Origin: Panicum virgatum
Lineage: Eukaryota > Streptophyta > Magnoliopsida > Poales > Poaceae
DNA length: 64,000 nucleotides
NCBI RefSeq assembly: GCF_016808335.1
Contig: NC_053138.1
Location: 53,040,951-53,104,950 of the forward strand
Reading direction: 5' to 3'
Positions 21,286 to 32,962 of the stretch are shown in pieces. Both the position numbers and the translations under genes were made by a program. Below the pieces are notes generated by a model that saw only the letters and a list, made by a program, of their open reading frames with translations, made no database searches and was not told the origin of the DNA. How positions within the stretch are numbered: position 1 is the stretch's first letter; every line of letters begins with the position of its first letter.

Positions 21286-24200
21286 ATGGACCGGCAATGG
21301 ATGCACGGAAGCCGGAGCACCTCGGCGTGGATTCAGGGTTTAGATTCTTTTCTCAAGGCGGCAATGGCAAATAGGTCGCCAAAGGGTTTAATGTGTTGTC
21401 CATGCAGTATTTGCGAAAATAAAAAGGAATTCCGAAAAAGAGATACTCTATGGAATCACCTGGCCTTGAATGGTTTCATGAGTAACTATAGCCTTTGGAC
21501 TAAACACGGCGAAGTTGGAGTTATGATGGAAGATAATGAAGTAGATGACGATGGTGATAACAATCTTCCAGATTGGGCATGGGTTCATGAAGCAGGTGGC
21601 TTTCAAGATGAACCAATGGACGAGGGTGAAGCAAATGTTGCACAAGAGGAGCCACCTGACGAGCTAGGTCAGGCGTTGCTTGATGCACAGAAAGACAGTG
21701 AAACTGTGAAGGAGGCATTAAAGTTCGAGAAGATGTTGGAGGATCACAAAAGGCCGTTGTTCCCTAATTGCAAACCGGAGCAAAAGAAGTTGGGTACCAC
21801 GCTGGAGATGCTGAAATGGAAGGCAACTAATGGTGTAACCGATAAGGGATTTGGTGAGCTATTAAAGATTGTAAAGAACATGCTTCCTGAGGGTAATGAG
21901 CTGCCGTCAACAACATACGAAGCTAAAAAGATGGTTTGCCCTCTTGGATTGGACGTGCAGAAGATTCACGCATGTCCTAACGACTGCATCCTGTATCGCG
22001 GCGAATACGAGAACTTGGAAGCTTGTCCTGTTTGCAGCGCATTGCGGTATAAGATCAGGCGAGATGATCCAGGTGATATTGATGGGCAGCCGGTAAAGAA
22101 GAGAGTTCCCGCAAAGTTGGTGTGGTACTTCCCTATAATACCACGTCTGAAGCGCTTTTTCAAAAACAAGGATAACGCCAAGTTGATGCGGTGGCACAAA
22201 GAAGACCGTAAGGAGGATCACATGATCAGACACCCAGCAGATGGGTCCCAGTGGAGAAACCTTAACCGAGAGTATCCTCAATTTGACAACGACCCAAGGA
22301 ATATAAGATTTGCTCTAAGTGCGGATGGAATGAATCCGTACGGTGAGTTTGGCAGCGCTCATAGTACATGGCCCGTGACACTATGTATGTTCAACCTTCC
22401 TCCTTGGTTGTGCCTGAAGCGTAAGTTCATCATGATGCCGGTGCTTATAGAAGGGCCAAAAGAACCTGGCAACGACATTGATGTGTTCCTGCAACCCTTG
22501 ATGGATGATCTCTTACTACTCTGGAAAGAAGAAGGTGTACGTGTGTGGGATGAGTATAAACAGGAGTCCTTCAACCTCCGAGCTTTGCTTTTTGTATGCA
22601 TCAATGATTGGCCTGCACTTGCAAAACTTTCGGGACAGTCGAACATGGGATACATGGCCTGCACCCACTGTTATGACGAGACCGATAGCATTTATTTGAA
22701 ACACTATAAGAAGTGCGTATACATGGGCCATCGTCGATTTCTTCCTACCAATCACCCCCTAAGAAACGAAGGGAAGCATTTCAAAGGAGAGCCCGAAACT
22801 CGTCCTAAGCCTCTATTCCGTAATGGAAAGCGTGTGTTCTCGATGATCAAGGATGTGAAGGTAGTATTTGGAAAGGGTCCCGGTAGCCAACCTGTTCCCA
22901 AGGATGACCAGGGACATGTTCCAATGTGGAAGAAGAAGTCTATATTGTGGAACCTACCTTATTGGCAAGTCTTACAGGTTCGCAACGCAATTGATGTGAT
23001 GCATCTGTCGAAGAATCTTTGTGTGAACCTACTAGGCTTTCTGGGAGTGTATGGTAAGTCAAAAGACACATTGGAAGCAAGGCGCGACATGCAGCAGCTA
23101 GCTGAACGACAAGGCTTGCAACCCGAGAAGAGAGACAAAGGATGCCACTATTTAAAACCTGCCAGCTATAATCTGAGCAAAGAGGAGAAGGAAAGTATGT
23201 TCGATTGCTTGAACAGTATCAAGGTCCCGTCTGGGTACTCCTCAAATATACAGGGCATAATAAATGTGAAAGAGAAGAAAATCCAAAACTTGAAGTCCCA
23301 TGACTGCCACGTCCTGATGACACAATTACTTCCGGTTATACTGAGGGGTGTTCTACCGGAAAATGTGAGATTGGCAGTTGTAAAGCTTTGTGCGTTCATG
23401 AATGAAATTTCGCAAAAAACAATTAATCCAAATAATCTAATAAAGCTGCAGAAAGACATTGTCGAATGTCTTGTCAGCTTCGAGATGGTCTTCCCACCTT
23501 CCTTCTTCAATATTATGACACACCTTCTAGTTCATATTGTGACAGAAATAACTATCTTGGGTCCTGTTTTTCTACACAATATGTTCCCTTTTGAGAGGTT
23601 CATGGCCGTATTGAAGAAGTACGTGCGCAAACGTTCTCGCCCAGAAGGATGCATTGCTAAGGGCTATGGAACAGAGGAGGTCATTGAGTTTTGCGTTGAC
23701 TATCTTCCTGATCTCAATCCGATTGGGCTCCCCGTGTCACACCATGAGGGGCGACTAAAGGGAAAAGGCACACTAGGAAAGAAATGTAATATGAACATCT
23801 CTTGTAGTGAATTCAGCCAAGCAAACTTCACGGTTCTTCAGAATTCATCCAAGGTGGCTCCATATATTGATGAGCACATGAATATTATACAGTCTGAAAA
23901 TCCACAGAAGAATCTTGCTTGGATTACACGGCAACATATAAAAACTTTTGACGGTTGGTTCAGACGAAAATTATTGGGCAACAATACAGTTGATCAAGAA
24001 CTTCAATGGCTGGCTAGGGGACCATCAATCACTGTCCAGCAATACCAAGGGTACGAAATAAATGGGTATACATTTTATACGAGAGCTCAAGACAAAAAAA
24101 GCACCAACCAAAACAGTGGTGTCCGTATGTGTATAGTAAACAGTAATAGAGAAAAGAACAACTACTATGGTGTCATAGAAGAGATATGGGAACTTGAATA

Positions 24201-24660
24201 TGGACCCATAGTTGTCCCTTTATTTCATTGTGAATGGGTGGCTGGAGGAGGCGTAACGAAGGACCGGTATGGTATGACCATAGTTGACTTTAAAAAGATT
24301 GGATATAAAGATGAACCATTCGTTCTAGCCAAGGATGTGACACAAGTGTTCTATGTGAAGGACATGTCGAGCAAACCGAAGAAGAAGTCGGATAAGACGC
24401 CTGAAGCAGACAAGGCTGGAAATGAGCCGAAACGGCACATAGTTCTTCCCGGAAAAAGAAAAGTAGTTGGAGTTGAGGATATTTCGGACAATTCGGAAGA
24501 TTATGACCAGATTGATAACCTTCCTCCATTCTCAGTTGACGTTGACCCTAGTATCCTCTTATCCAAAGAGGACACACCTTACTTACGTTGTGATCACGCT
24601 CAAGGCACTTTCGTCAAAAGGAAGATTATCAATGTTCCAGTAGATTATAATAATGAGTAG
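21286..24660 (+). CDS. TNP2-like CACTA transposase, intact
   Basis: A single open frame of 1124 residues starting MDRQWMHGSR. It should bind element ends in the nucleus and catalyse cut-and-paste transposition. Residues 3-77 form the transposase-associated zinc-binding domain (CCPCSIC, HLALNGFM, WTKHGE). An acidic linker follows (80-130). The Transposase_21 (TNP2) core spans about 215-560, with VCPLGLDVQKIHACPNDC, ACPVCSALRYK, SADGMNPYG and NDWPAL, where the aspartates of the last two are candidate catalytic residues. A DUF4218-type region spans about 665-805 (LKSHDCHVLMTQLLPV, FPFERFM). A DUF4216-type domain spans about 965-1035 (FHCEW, VTQVFYVKD). The tail is lysine-rich, then acidic. The ATG was chosen because it starts the conserved MDRQWM motif. 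No stop or frameshift is present, unlike the TNP2 copies elsewhere in the window. Confidence 0.95.
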   Translation: MDRQWMHGSRSTSAWIQGLDSFLKAAMANRSPKGLMCCPCSICENKKEFRKRDTLWNHLALNGFMSNYSLWTKHGEVGVMMEDNEVDDDGDNNLPDWAWVHEAGGFQDEPMDEGEANVAQEEPPDELGQALLDAQKDSETVKEALKFEKMLEDHKRPLFPNCKPEQKKLGTTLEMLKWKATNGVTDKGFGELLKIVKNMLPEGNELPSTTYEAKKMVCPLGLDVQKIHACPNDCILYRGEYENLEACPVCSALRYKIRRDDPGDIDGQPVKKRVPAKLVWYFPIIPRLKRFFKNKDNAKLMRWHKEDRKEDHMIRHPADGSQWRNLNREYPQFDNDPRNIRFALSADGMNPYGEFGSAHSTWPVTLCMFNLPPWLCLKRKFIMMPVLIEGPKEPGNDIDVFLQPLMDDLLLLWKEEGVRVWDEYKQESFNLRALLFVCINDWPALAKLSGQSNMGYMACTHCYDETDSIYLKHYKKCVYMGHRRFLPTNHPLRNEGKHFKGEPETRPKPLFRNGKRVFSMIKDVKVVFGKGPGSQPVPKDDQGHVPMWKKKSILWNLPYWQVLQVRNAIDVMHLSKNLCVNLLGFLGVYGKSKDTLEARRDMQQLAERQGLQPEKRDKGCHYLKPASYNLSKEEKESMFDCLNSIKVPSGYSSNIQGIINVKEKKIQNLKSHDCHVLMTQLLPVILRGVLPENVRLAVVKLCAFMNEISQKTINPNNLIKLQKDIVECLVSFEMVFPPSFFNIMTHLLVHIVTEITILGPVFLHNMFPFERFMAVLKKYVRKRSRPEGCIAKGYGTEEVIEFCVDYLPDLNPIGLPVSHHEGRLKGKGTLGKKCNMNISCSEFSQANFTVLQNSSKVAPYIDEHMNIIQSENPQKNLAWITRQHIKTFDGWFRRKLLGNNTVDQELQWLARGPSITVQQYQGYEINGYTFYTRAQDKKSTNQNSGVRMCIVNSNREKNNYYGVIEEIWELEYGPIVVPLFHCEWVAGGGVTKDRYGMTIVDFKKIGYKDEPFVLAKDVTQVFYVKDMSSKPKKKSDKTPEADKAGNEPKRHIVLPGKRKVVGVEDISDNSEDYDQIDNLPPFSVDVDPSILLSKEDTPYLRCDHAQGTFVKRKIINVPVDYNNE

Positions 24661-25200
24661 TAGTTTTATATAATTTATATATTGTATTTTCTCATTCAGT
24701 GATGTAATGTAATGCACCACATCGTATTTATCTCAATTCTCGATACTATTTGTCCAATTAGGACACAATATCATCTTCAGATAATATTATATTTCTGCAT
24801 GGTATAAATATTATTTATGTTCACTAATTTTGCATTACTAGAAGCATTGAAACATTAAATTACAAACAAATAATCAAGTAATATGCGAATTGATTACATC
24901 ATTGCATAGGCTAGTATTGAAAGGTTTTTTGAATATTTTTGCATGAATCAAAATGAAATGTTTTCGATTTATTACGAATAACAGAAACATAAACACATAT
25001 AAACCCTATAAGCTACACAAAATTGATAATGATTGCATATTCGTTAATTTACTTCAATTACTATTAATATTGTGTTGATATATTTAATAATATGCTAAAA
25101 ATTAAGATATAAATTTTGTCTATATTATTCTAATTATTAAGCCTATTATGAAGGAATTAATCAATAATAAAAATTTATTGTAAAAGAGAATTGACAGGTA
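24661..25200. other. AT-rich 3' flank of TNP2, no gene
   Basis: About 540 bp of AT-rich sequence after the transposase stop. It presumably holds the 3' UTR and terminator. I see no frame or motif to call. Confidence 0.6.
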
Positions 25201-25225
25201 AATTTTTGGTTCCCGCCGGATGAAA

Positions 25226-25368
25226 CACATTAGCGCCGGCTGGTTTCACCAGCCGGCGCTAACTTTGAACGTTAGTGCCGGCTAGTGTCACCAGCCGGCA
25301 CTAACGTCGCAGCACTGACATCACGGAGGGCAGGTTAGTGCCGGCTGATAAGGCCAGCCGGCACTAAC
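25226..25368. repeat. Internal copy of the subterminal repeat array in element D
   Basis: Three head-to-head pairs (ttagcGCCGGCTgg/ccAGCCGGCgctaa, GTTAGTGCCGGCT/AGCCGGCACTAAC, and a third pair ending near 25367) lie in the middle of the element between its two genes. Arrays of this kind are expected only at the ends. Confidence 0.9.
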
Positions 25369-25419
25369 CTTAACCCCCTCATCCCCAAATCCCCTTCCTT
25401 CTCTCCCACTGCTCTCCAA

Positions 25420-25945
25420 TTTCAGATCGACGTCCCGGCCGTGCGCGCCCCTGCTCCCGCGCTCGCCCGCTTGCGCCGCCGCCGCCGTCCCCGGCCGCGC
25501 GAGGGTCCCCGGCCGGCCATCGCTGCCGCACGCCGCCGTCCCCGGCCGCGCGAGGGTCCCCGGCCGGCCATCGCCCCGCGAGCTCCCGCGCGTCGCATCA
25601 TCATCCTGGCCCGCGCTGCCGCACGCCTCGTCATCCTCGCATCCCCCGCGCCGCGTTGGTGCCGGCCTCCGCCACGACGCGACGCCTTCCCCCGCCGCCC
25701 CGACTCGTCGTCCTCGGGCATCCCCGGCCCTTGAGTCCTCGCGTCTCCTGCCTTGCCGGTGCCTCGTCCCCGGCGGGCGCCACCCCGACGCAGGGCCCCC
25801 CTCGCCGCCCCGACCTCATCGCCATCGGCCGTCCCCGGCCCTTGAGTCCTCCCCCGCCATCCCCTCGAGGTGGTCCCCCGCCGTCCCTGGCCCGCTGTCC
25901 CCGCGCCGCCTCGACCTCGCCGTCCTTGCCCGCGCCGCCCATTCA
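25420..25945 (+). other. GC-rich island before the Ulp1 gene
   Basis: About 525 bp of extreme G+C content, including two copies of a unit of about 56 bp containing ccgcgcgagggtccccggcc (25494 and 25550). It is flanked by AT-rich DNA. It matches the leader layout of elements A, B and C (repeats followed by a GC-rich block), so it may be the promoter or first exon of the downstream gene. Both strands have long R/G- or P-rich frames that I take as composition artefacts. Confidence 0.6.
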
Positions 25946-27192
25946 TGTAGAGGATTTCTTTTTCCCTGTGATTCCACCCTCCCCATACATGCATGATTCT
26001 TTGTGAGAAATGCAAATCATGTTTCCTAGTCAGTCAGCAATGCACATACTTTAGAAATTCATAAGATGTGAGATATACTACAGATCGGTTGTTTCAGCGT
26101 CGAGACCAATTTTGGTATTCCTTTTTTATTTGTTAGATGTCTCCAGTCAATAGATTCATCACAGACTGTCAGGTAGTCTTTACTATGACTATTACAGAAC
26201 TCATACCTCCTGGGTAGTTGAATGCTCAAGTATGCTCAAATGTTTGATCTTTGTGTGTAGTATCATATACAATAGCTATATCTTTTTTTTTTGTTTCAAT
26301 CCATTTATTTTACCTGCATCTCACTGCACTGCATAGATTTAAGATTATCGTTCAGGTTCATGGACTTCGAAAGATTTGATGTTTTAGACGGTCGAAGCTT
26401 ATCTGAAACATTTCCTCTCTCAGGTTTATGCTAGTGAAATTAGCAGAGATACGGAAGGAGGTCTAGTGCCCTATCTGTTGATGTGAGAATATCTTTCTGA
26501 ATTTTCTCAGAGTTTTTGATATCACATGGTATGATGCATCCCTTATGCTTGTATACATATCTGAAGTTTTTTTTATATCACTTCATTATTTAACCTTGCA
26601 TATTACCAAGCCTGATTGTTTCATTAATACAATTATGTATATTTTTTGTCACTAGTAAATGATTATCTGCGCACTATTGTTGATAAGACTGCTCTTTATT
26701 GGCGTCAACTAGTTCCATCTATTTTCAGTCAACTGGATGCATCTCGATAAATAAATAAAGTCAGCGAATGACTTATGAAGTTTATGTCACCACATCAAAG
26801 GAACTTTCTTCTTTATGGTAGACAACCTAGTGACATTTCCTTAAGCTCTATCACCCATGCAGTGTTCTGATGGTGCTTCCTCTGTCATTCAAATCTTCTG
26901 ATATTTGAATGACAGAAAGCATGAAAACATCAGATTTATTTCAAAGGCTGCCGGAACCTGAAATGTTGGAAGGAAATCTCCAAAGTATTTTTTGACATGG
27001 AAAAACAAAATTACCTTCTGTTGACAAATTAATTAGCTAGTTCCATGTGGCCGCCGCCCACTCATTATTTGGTTAATTAGCTAGTTGCATGTGCCTCTAG
27101 TGCTTGCTTGACTACTTGTGCATGACTCTGCTCTGCCATTTAAAATCATCTCATACCATCATATGTTAGTTGCTCTGTGATTTGTGCCGAGA

Positions 27193-28370
27193 ATGGCCGA
27201 GTTACACAAATGGTATGCCGTGCAATCTAAAGCTAGTAAATTAGAGATGTTCCCAGCTCGGATTAAAGATGAGCATTTCTGGCGGGGGGCAGATGATGTA
27301 TATATCGAGTTTGCATCACTCTACGATTTATACCATCAAGATGCCCTTCACAAGTCCCTCGTCAGTGTATGGTGCATGTAAGTACTGTCTCTCGTTTCAT
27401 TATTTTAGCCTTGTGTGTTGACTGATCCCCGTTTTTCTTGTGTCCCGTAGGTCAAAAATTCAAATTTGCCGAAAGAAGAACTTCCATAACGTCGGGTTCT
27501 TCGACCCCGATATTATACACGAGAAATCGCTAGCGCTAAATCCTGGAGATATAGTCAATGTTATATACAGGGGGTTGCGTAAAAATAGCATGTGTCCCTT
27601 CATTCTCTTGCCATACAACCATCAGTGAGTCGTTCTTTGTTAGACTTTTTTTTCAATCCCTTTGTATTAATAATACTATTTAATAACTATTATAATCAAC
27701 ATTAATTGGTTATGCATATGTATATGCACAGCTTTCATTGGATATTGCTTTGTATTCGGATTGAGGAGCACAAGGTCTTGGTGTACGACTCGTTAAGGCA
27801 AGATAAATCAAAGTACCAAGATATCATCGAGGTGGTAAATACTGCATGGAGTCGCTACCTCCACAAACACATAGGCTTGCCCATAGGTGAAATCGAGCCT
27901 CTTCATTGGGTGACTGATTTTCCGGTATGAATATACTCTCGCTACTAATGTCATTCGCAATAAACATCAGAAAAATTCTATATCGTAACCCACGTTTGTC
28001 CATAGTGTTGGAGACAGGGCCAAGGAAACAACTTATGTGGATACTACGTATGCGAGTGGATCAACTCTTTTGCAAGTGAAAAAGGGCAAATGACAGTGGA
28101 GGCATTCAATGTACGTGAGCACAATCACATCTGCTCATTATTTTAATTCATTATTTTTTATTCTCATGTTTTTATTGAAAAATGTGACAGCGTTGGCGGA
28201 TGAAAGAAGAACTCATTGAAATCGCTCGGATCAGGGCAATTCAAGAAGCTATATGCGGATTTCTACTCGATGAAGTCATAAATCCTAAGGGCGAATTTCA
28301 TGGCGATCTCCGTCTAAGCGTCGCCCAAGAAGATCCGACGACGAGGAAGCTGATACGTTATTATAGTTGA
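27193..28370 (+). CDS. Ulp1-type (C48) cysteine protease carried by element D, five exons
   Basis: Ulp1 proteases cleave SUMO-like modifiers. Transposon-borne versions are common in grass CACTA and Mutator-like elements, but their role is not settled. Exons inferred from GT-AG sites that keep the frame: 27193-27377, 27451-27624, 27732-27924, 28006-28110, 28191-28370 (278 aa). The catalytic pattern is visible: His in NHHFHWILLCI, Asp in VLVYDSL, then Gln and Cys in CWRQGQGNNLCGYYVCEW. The first three exons hold the preceding beta-sheet part (FWRGADDVYIEF, ALNPGDIVNVIYRG). The gene ends RKLIRYYS. The start at MAELHKWY is the first ATG in frame. More 5' exons in 25.4-27.2 kb are possible, since 26000-27180 has no other gene. 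Confidence 0.88.
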
Positions 28371-28589
28371 TGTGCGCAATAATTTGTAATATCTCATGTA
28401 CTTTTGAATTCCTAAGTGTTCCATACATGACAAATATATATATATATAAATATATAATGTTAGTGTAATATTCTGTTCTAATAATACTGTGCAATGCAAA
28501 GAGTACGACTATATAGTCACATACGCTAGAAATACGCATAGCCATACGTATAAAAATTAAAAGAAAAGAAACAAAAAGAAGAAAAAACA

Positions 28590-28810
28590 TTTAGTGCCGG
28601 CTAGTAATATCAGCCGGCACTAACCTTGCTGTCAGGACTCGGGCGGGGTCGGGCACGTTAGTGCCGGCTGGTATTACGGACCGGCACTAACATTCGCACG
28701 TTAGTGCCGGTCAGAGTAGCCGGCACTAACGTCTGTCACGTTAGTGCCGGCCATTTAGTGCCGGCCACAGGGACCGGCACTAAGCCATCCTGTGACCGGC
28801 ACTAATGTGC
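28590..28810. repeat. Subterminal repeat array, 3' end of element D
   Basis: Head-to-head TTAGTGCCGGCT/AGCCGGCACTAA pairs, some reduced to GCCGGTC or GCCGGCC variants, fill the last 220 bp before the terminus. Confidence 0.95.
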
Positions 28811-29312
28811 CGTTCTCCAACAGTGATTGCATCACCCGGTACAAAAATAAGGTAGACATCCCAAAAATTATAAAAAAAATCTAACATATAAGTCACAAGT
28901 CATGTGAAATATACGCACATGCGATGCATAGAATTCAAAACCAGGACCTATTGTTTTGGGCATACCTTCCTTACCATCTCAATAACACAGCACATCTGAT
29001 TGAAAGACAGATGATTTCCTTTTGATTTCACCCGTGGAGCACCCTTTATATTAGTACTTGGTGGTAACATTAACTGATACTAATATGTGTGTTTTAGTTG
29101 TTAGTGCTACATACCAACTGGTATTACAAGCCTCCTTGATCTTTTATTCACCACAAATATACCGGTGGCAATTGGACCCAGTACTAGAGCTAGCATAATA
29201 CCCACTACAATTTCAACCTGTATATTTGTGATGGATCAATGACTAGTTCTCAAGTAGTGACTCACCAGCTTATTCATATCAGCCTTAAACAAGCAGGCGC
29301 AGACTTATCCAT

Positions 29313-29905
29313 CACTACTAGAAAAGGTGCTATAGGCACCGGTTGAGAATGGGCTTTGGTACCGGTTTTTACAACCGGTACTAGGCATCCGAGACTAAAG
29401 GTCAGAGGCACTAACACGGGGTGGATGACCCGGTACTAAAGGGGTTTGTGCACTTTGCAGAAAAAGAAAATATGCGTGCATGCAGTGGTTGGGATTCGAA
29501 CCCATGACCTTGTGTCTCCCGTATAGCTCGTTTACCATCTCACCTACATAACAATTGTGGTTGAGAAGGAGATATTTTTCTGTTAAAGTAACATATGGAG
29601 CACCTTTGGTACCGGGTAATAAATACCACCCGGTACCAAAGGCTAGACATAGGTACCGGGTAGTGTTTCCACCCAGTACTGATGTGGGAGGACCTATTAG
29701 TACCAAGTGGTAACACCATCCGGTACCAATGTCTAGCCTTTGGTACCGAGTGGTGTTACCACCCAGTACTAAAGGATTCCTGGACCTTTCCTCCACCTCA
29801 AAAGTACCAGAACAAAGATGACCCAGTACTAATGTTAGAATTAGTACCGGGTCATCTTGATTTCGGTACTTTTGGGGTCGACCAATGGCTTGTTTTCTAG
29901 TACTG
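29313..29905. mobile_element. CACTA miniature, 593 bp, TSD CAT
   Basis: Left end CACTACTAGAAAAGG (29313), right end ttttctagtactg (29905), flanked by cat (29310-29312) and cat (29906-29908). Inside are gtaccgggt/acccggtac pairs and, at 29481-29556, the tRNA-like box pair on the minus strand (GGTTCGAATCC at 29492-29502). Confidence 0.9.
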
Positions 29906-30247
29906 CATGTTGGCTTATAAATGAGCCGGCACGGATCCTCTCAGGATTATATATACATGCTGGCTCTATATAGAACAGACAATAATCAAATATTTTTGTG
30001 CCTTTGGAATTTGATTTCACCCTTGCACTCAGAAATTCATAATTTTTTTGCATAAACTCAAAGATGGAGAAAATTTTATATGAAAATTGTATGATTTGAC
30101 AGTATCTATAGCTATGTAGTTGAAACATTTTTATTTGAAGTAATTTAGATGCCAAACACAATATATCTAAACTGCATGGATATGCTTCGGGTTCGCTCAT
30201 ATTGTCGGTCATAATTGGCCAATTGCAATTGCATCCAGAGAATCTCA

Positions 30248-30484
<237 letters not shown>

Positions 30485-31588
30485 TCATTTACCTCTCTTT
30501 TGTTGGCTGGGTGAAGATTTCTATGTTCTTTGCAATTTCCTGATGCCTAGATGAATTTCTAGTGATGTTAGCGTTCAAGGAGATTATAGTATGGGCAAGA
30601 GAGGAGATGCATAAGGACACATAATGGGAACCAGCAGGCAGCAATATATCGAGGTGTGGAGTGGACAAGAATCATGTTGGCTGGAACCTGGAGATCCCAC
30701 CTTGATCAGTCATTTAATACAAATAAGTTGCTTTGAAATAAAAAGAAATTGACGAGCATTTCATCAGTATGTATAGCTATTTTTTGTGCACTGACAGTAC
30801 ATAGTAAGTGGATAAAACATGAATAATGCCTAGTTGCTCTATAGGACCTGTTGCAGAAATGAAAAACACTAATGAGTAAATTGCACTCTAGGTTGTACAA
30901 CCTCATATGCAGTAAAGATCCCTCACTTCCTCTCTTTTCTCTCTCCAGTGCCATGACCATGACGAGCTTGCTTCGCCTCATCTCCCACCACTTCCTCCTC
31001 CGAATCCAATTCAGTGATCCATGGAAACTCCTCTAGTCCTCTCTGTTTCAATTGACATGTAAGCAACAACACTATCTCCAAATCAGTACAGGCAGCCACT
31101 AATCATTACTTGATTCCACTCTGCATCAGCACTCGCAAACAGCGAGGTCTGGCAGCCGGCGTGAGCACGCGTGTATGGCAGCATCAAGCTCCAGCGAAAC
31201 CACCGTGAGCCACTATGGGCTGGCGCCCGACATCAGCAGTGGGCTAGCACGGCAAAGCCTAGCTCTCCGTGGCATGGAAAGCGGTGGGTCCCATGAACTT
31301 GTGGGGAAGAGACTCCCCTCACCCCCAACGCAGGTCGGCCGGTTTCCTCAGCTTGGTTCCCGTGTTAACACCGTTTCCTGCATGAGAAACGGTTTCTCCA
31401 AATTTTCTTCTTCCTCTTCATTAAATCATGTACCACATCATCTTTTTGCTTACATGGCACCTTATTAAATAATGCTATGAAAATCAGCTGAGGTGGAGTG
31501 TTGCGACTACCCTAACCTGATATGCACCGGAGCTTATTCATATGTAATATTGACTTTTAGGTGGAGACATCTCTACTAGATAAATACT

Positions 31589-32117
31589 CACTAGGAAAAA
31601 ACCACATTAGTACTGGGTTCAAACTGCTATCAATACAGGTTCCACAATGGAGACTAAAGTCTTGATTATCAATACCAATTAGTATCTATTGCATCACTCG
31701 ATACTAAAAGGTAAGACATCCAAAATAATTACAAAAAACTATTTCCATCATGCATGTACTAAATCACAAGTCTTGTGAAGTATACGCTCATGCGATGAAT
31801 AGAATTCGAACCCGAGACATATTGTCTCGTGCGTACCTTTCTTACCATATCAAAATCACAGCAAATCTGATTGAAACACAGATGATTTCCTTTTGATTTC
31901 ACACGTGGAGCACCCTTCAGTACCGGATGGTAACACCAACCAATACTAATATATATGTTTATTTGTTGGTGTTACCAAATTAAAAACCCGCATGATCTTT
32001 TAATCACCGTAAAAATACCGATGGGAATTGGACCTTGTACTAGAGGTAGCATCAGTACCATCTACAATTTCCTCCAGTATAGTTGTGATGGATGGATGAC
32101 ATAGTTTTCTAGTAGTG
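31589..32117. mobile_element. CACTA miniature, 529 bp, TSD ACT
   Basis: Counterpart of 15332-15868 in block Q copy 2: cactaggaaaa (three bases shorter at the end) to ctagtagtg, flanked by act on both sides. It contains an uninterrupted empty-site paralogue of element D at 31690. Confidence 0.85.
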
Positions 32118-32217
32118 ACTCATCAGCTTATTCATCCTTAAATGAGCAGGCGCGGATTAGTCATCCACACGATGGCTTGTATAAACAAGCCAGCACGGAT
32201 ACTCTCAGGATTATGCA

Positions 32218-32745
32218 TATAGATGTAAAGAGACGAGCTGCGTGGTCACCCTGGAGTTGTGAGCACCCATACGAGAGCCTATATCTAGGTCTGGGCTCGA
32301 AATATATAGGCACTATGATTACAACAGAGGACAGCAAACATGATTTGGTTGTAGGTGAGTACGTATTAAGTGTCTGCACATCAAGGATGGTAAAATCAGC
32401 TGAAAACTGCATTGCAAATAAATATTGCAAGCGGGCAGGTTTGTATTAATTAGTATCGAAAGTATACACATGTTCACTTGACCGGATCTGAAAGTGTAAC
32501 ATGGCCTTTTGGTATGTACATAGAAACAAGAAAAAAATCCTCTTTGACACTACCAAAGTTACTAATTTCTTTCTTGGCCCTCTAAAGTTCAAAATTTTCA
32601 GTATTTCACTAGTTCTAATTAGTTTCATACCTAGATTGATACTACCGTTCATTTAGAGCAATAACGGTGTTAAGTAGCAATTGAAAAGACCATTTTGCCC
32701 CTAAATCTAATTAATGAGTTTTGCTCTCTGTAAATTCAGGAAGTT
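32218..32745. other. No gene recognised
   Basis: About 530 bp where block Q similarity has ended and before the orphan CACTA end. Frames of 70-90 codons here carry no motif. Confidence 0.5.
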
Positions 32746-32962
32746 CACTACTACAGCCACCCCTATCACCGCCGGTTCTAAAAGTACATCACCAACGGTT
32801 TTGGGTACCGTTGGATTTAAGTCGTTGGTGATAGCGAGACCATCACCGCCGGTTCTACAACCGTTGGTGATGTGCACCCATCATCGCCGGTTCGTATCTG
32901 GAACCGTTGGTGATGGAGACGTCAACACCGCCGGTTGAAGACACGAACCGGCGGTGAAGACC
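32746..32962 (+). mobile_element. Orphan CACTA 5' terminus with its own repeat type
   Basis: CACTACTACAGCC starts at 32746 and is followed by repeats of caccgccggttc and its inverse gaaccgttggtgatg/gaaccggcggtga. This terminus family differs from those of elements A-D. I find no matching right end in the window, so this is a truncated element or one interrupted by later events. 32963-34140 is probably its interior but has no recognisable gene. Confidence 0.7.

Larger units (their letters stand above)
20268..28825 (+). mobile_element. Element D: complete CACTA transposon, TSD ATT, coding-competent
   Basis: Termini are CACTGTTGGAGAA (20268) and ttctccaacagtg (28825), a perfect 13-bp inverted repeat, flanked by att (20265-20267) and att (28826-28828). 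Length is 8558 bp. Subterminal TTAGTGCCGGCT/AGCCGGCACTAA arrays lie at both ends. It encodes an unbroken TNP2 transposase and a five-exon Ulp1-type protease with catalytic residues intact. Paralogous empty sites at 15435 and 31690 read straight through (tatctattgcatcac), which confirms the borders. With perfect ends and open genes it could be autonomous or very recently so. Confidence 0.95.
20151..29259. mobile_element. CACTA miniature split by element D
   Basis: 20151-20267 (starting cactagcaag) and 28829-29259 (ending caagtagtg) together match the miniature at 15332-15868 in length (about 550 bp) and text, including attagtactgggttcaaac and ggtggcaattgg. Element D lies inside it. In block Q copy 1 the left part and some flank (about 217 bp) have been deleted at 12826. 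Confidence 0.75.

Noticed and set aside
25422..26015. 197-aa Arg/Gly-rich minus-strand frame and its plus-strand partners
   Set aside because: Extreme GC content yields long open frames in every direction, and the text is low complexity.
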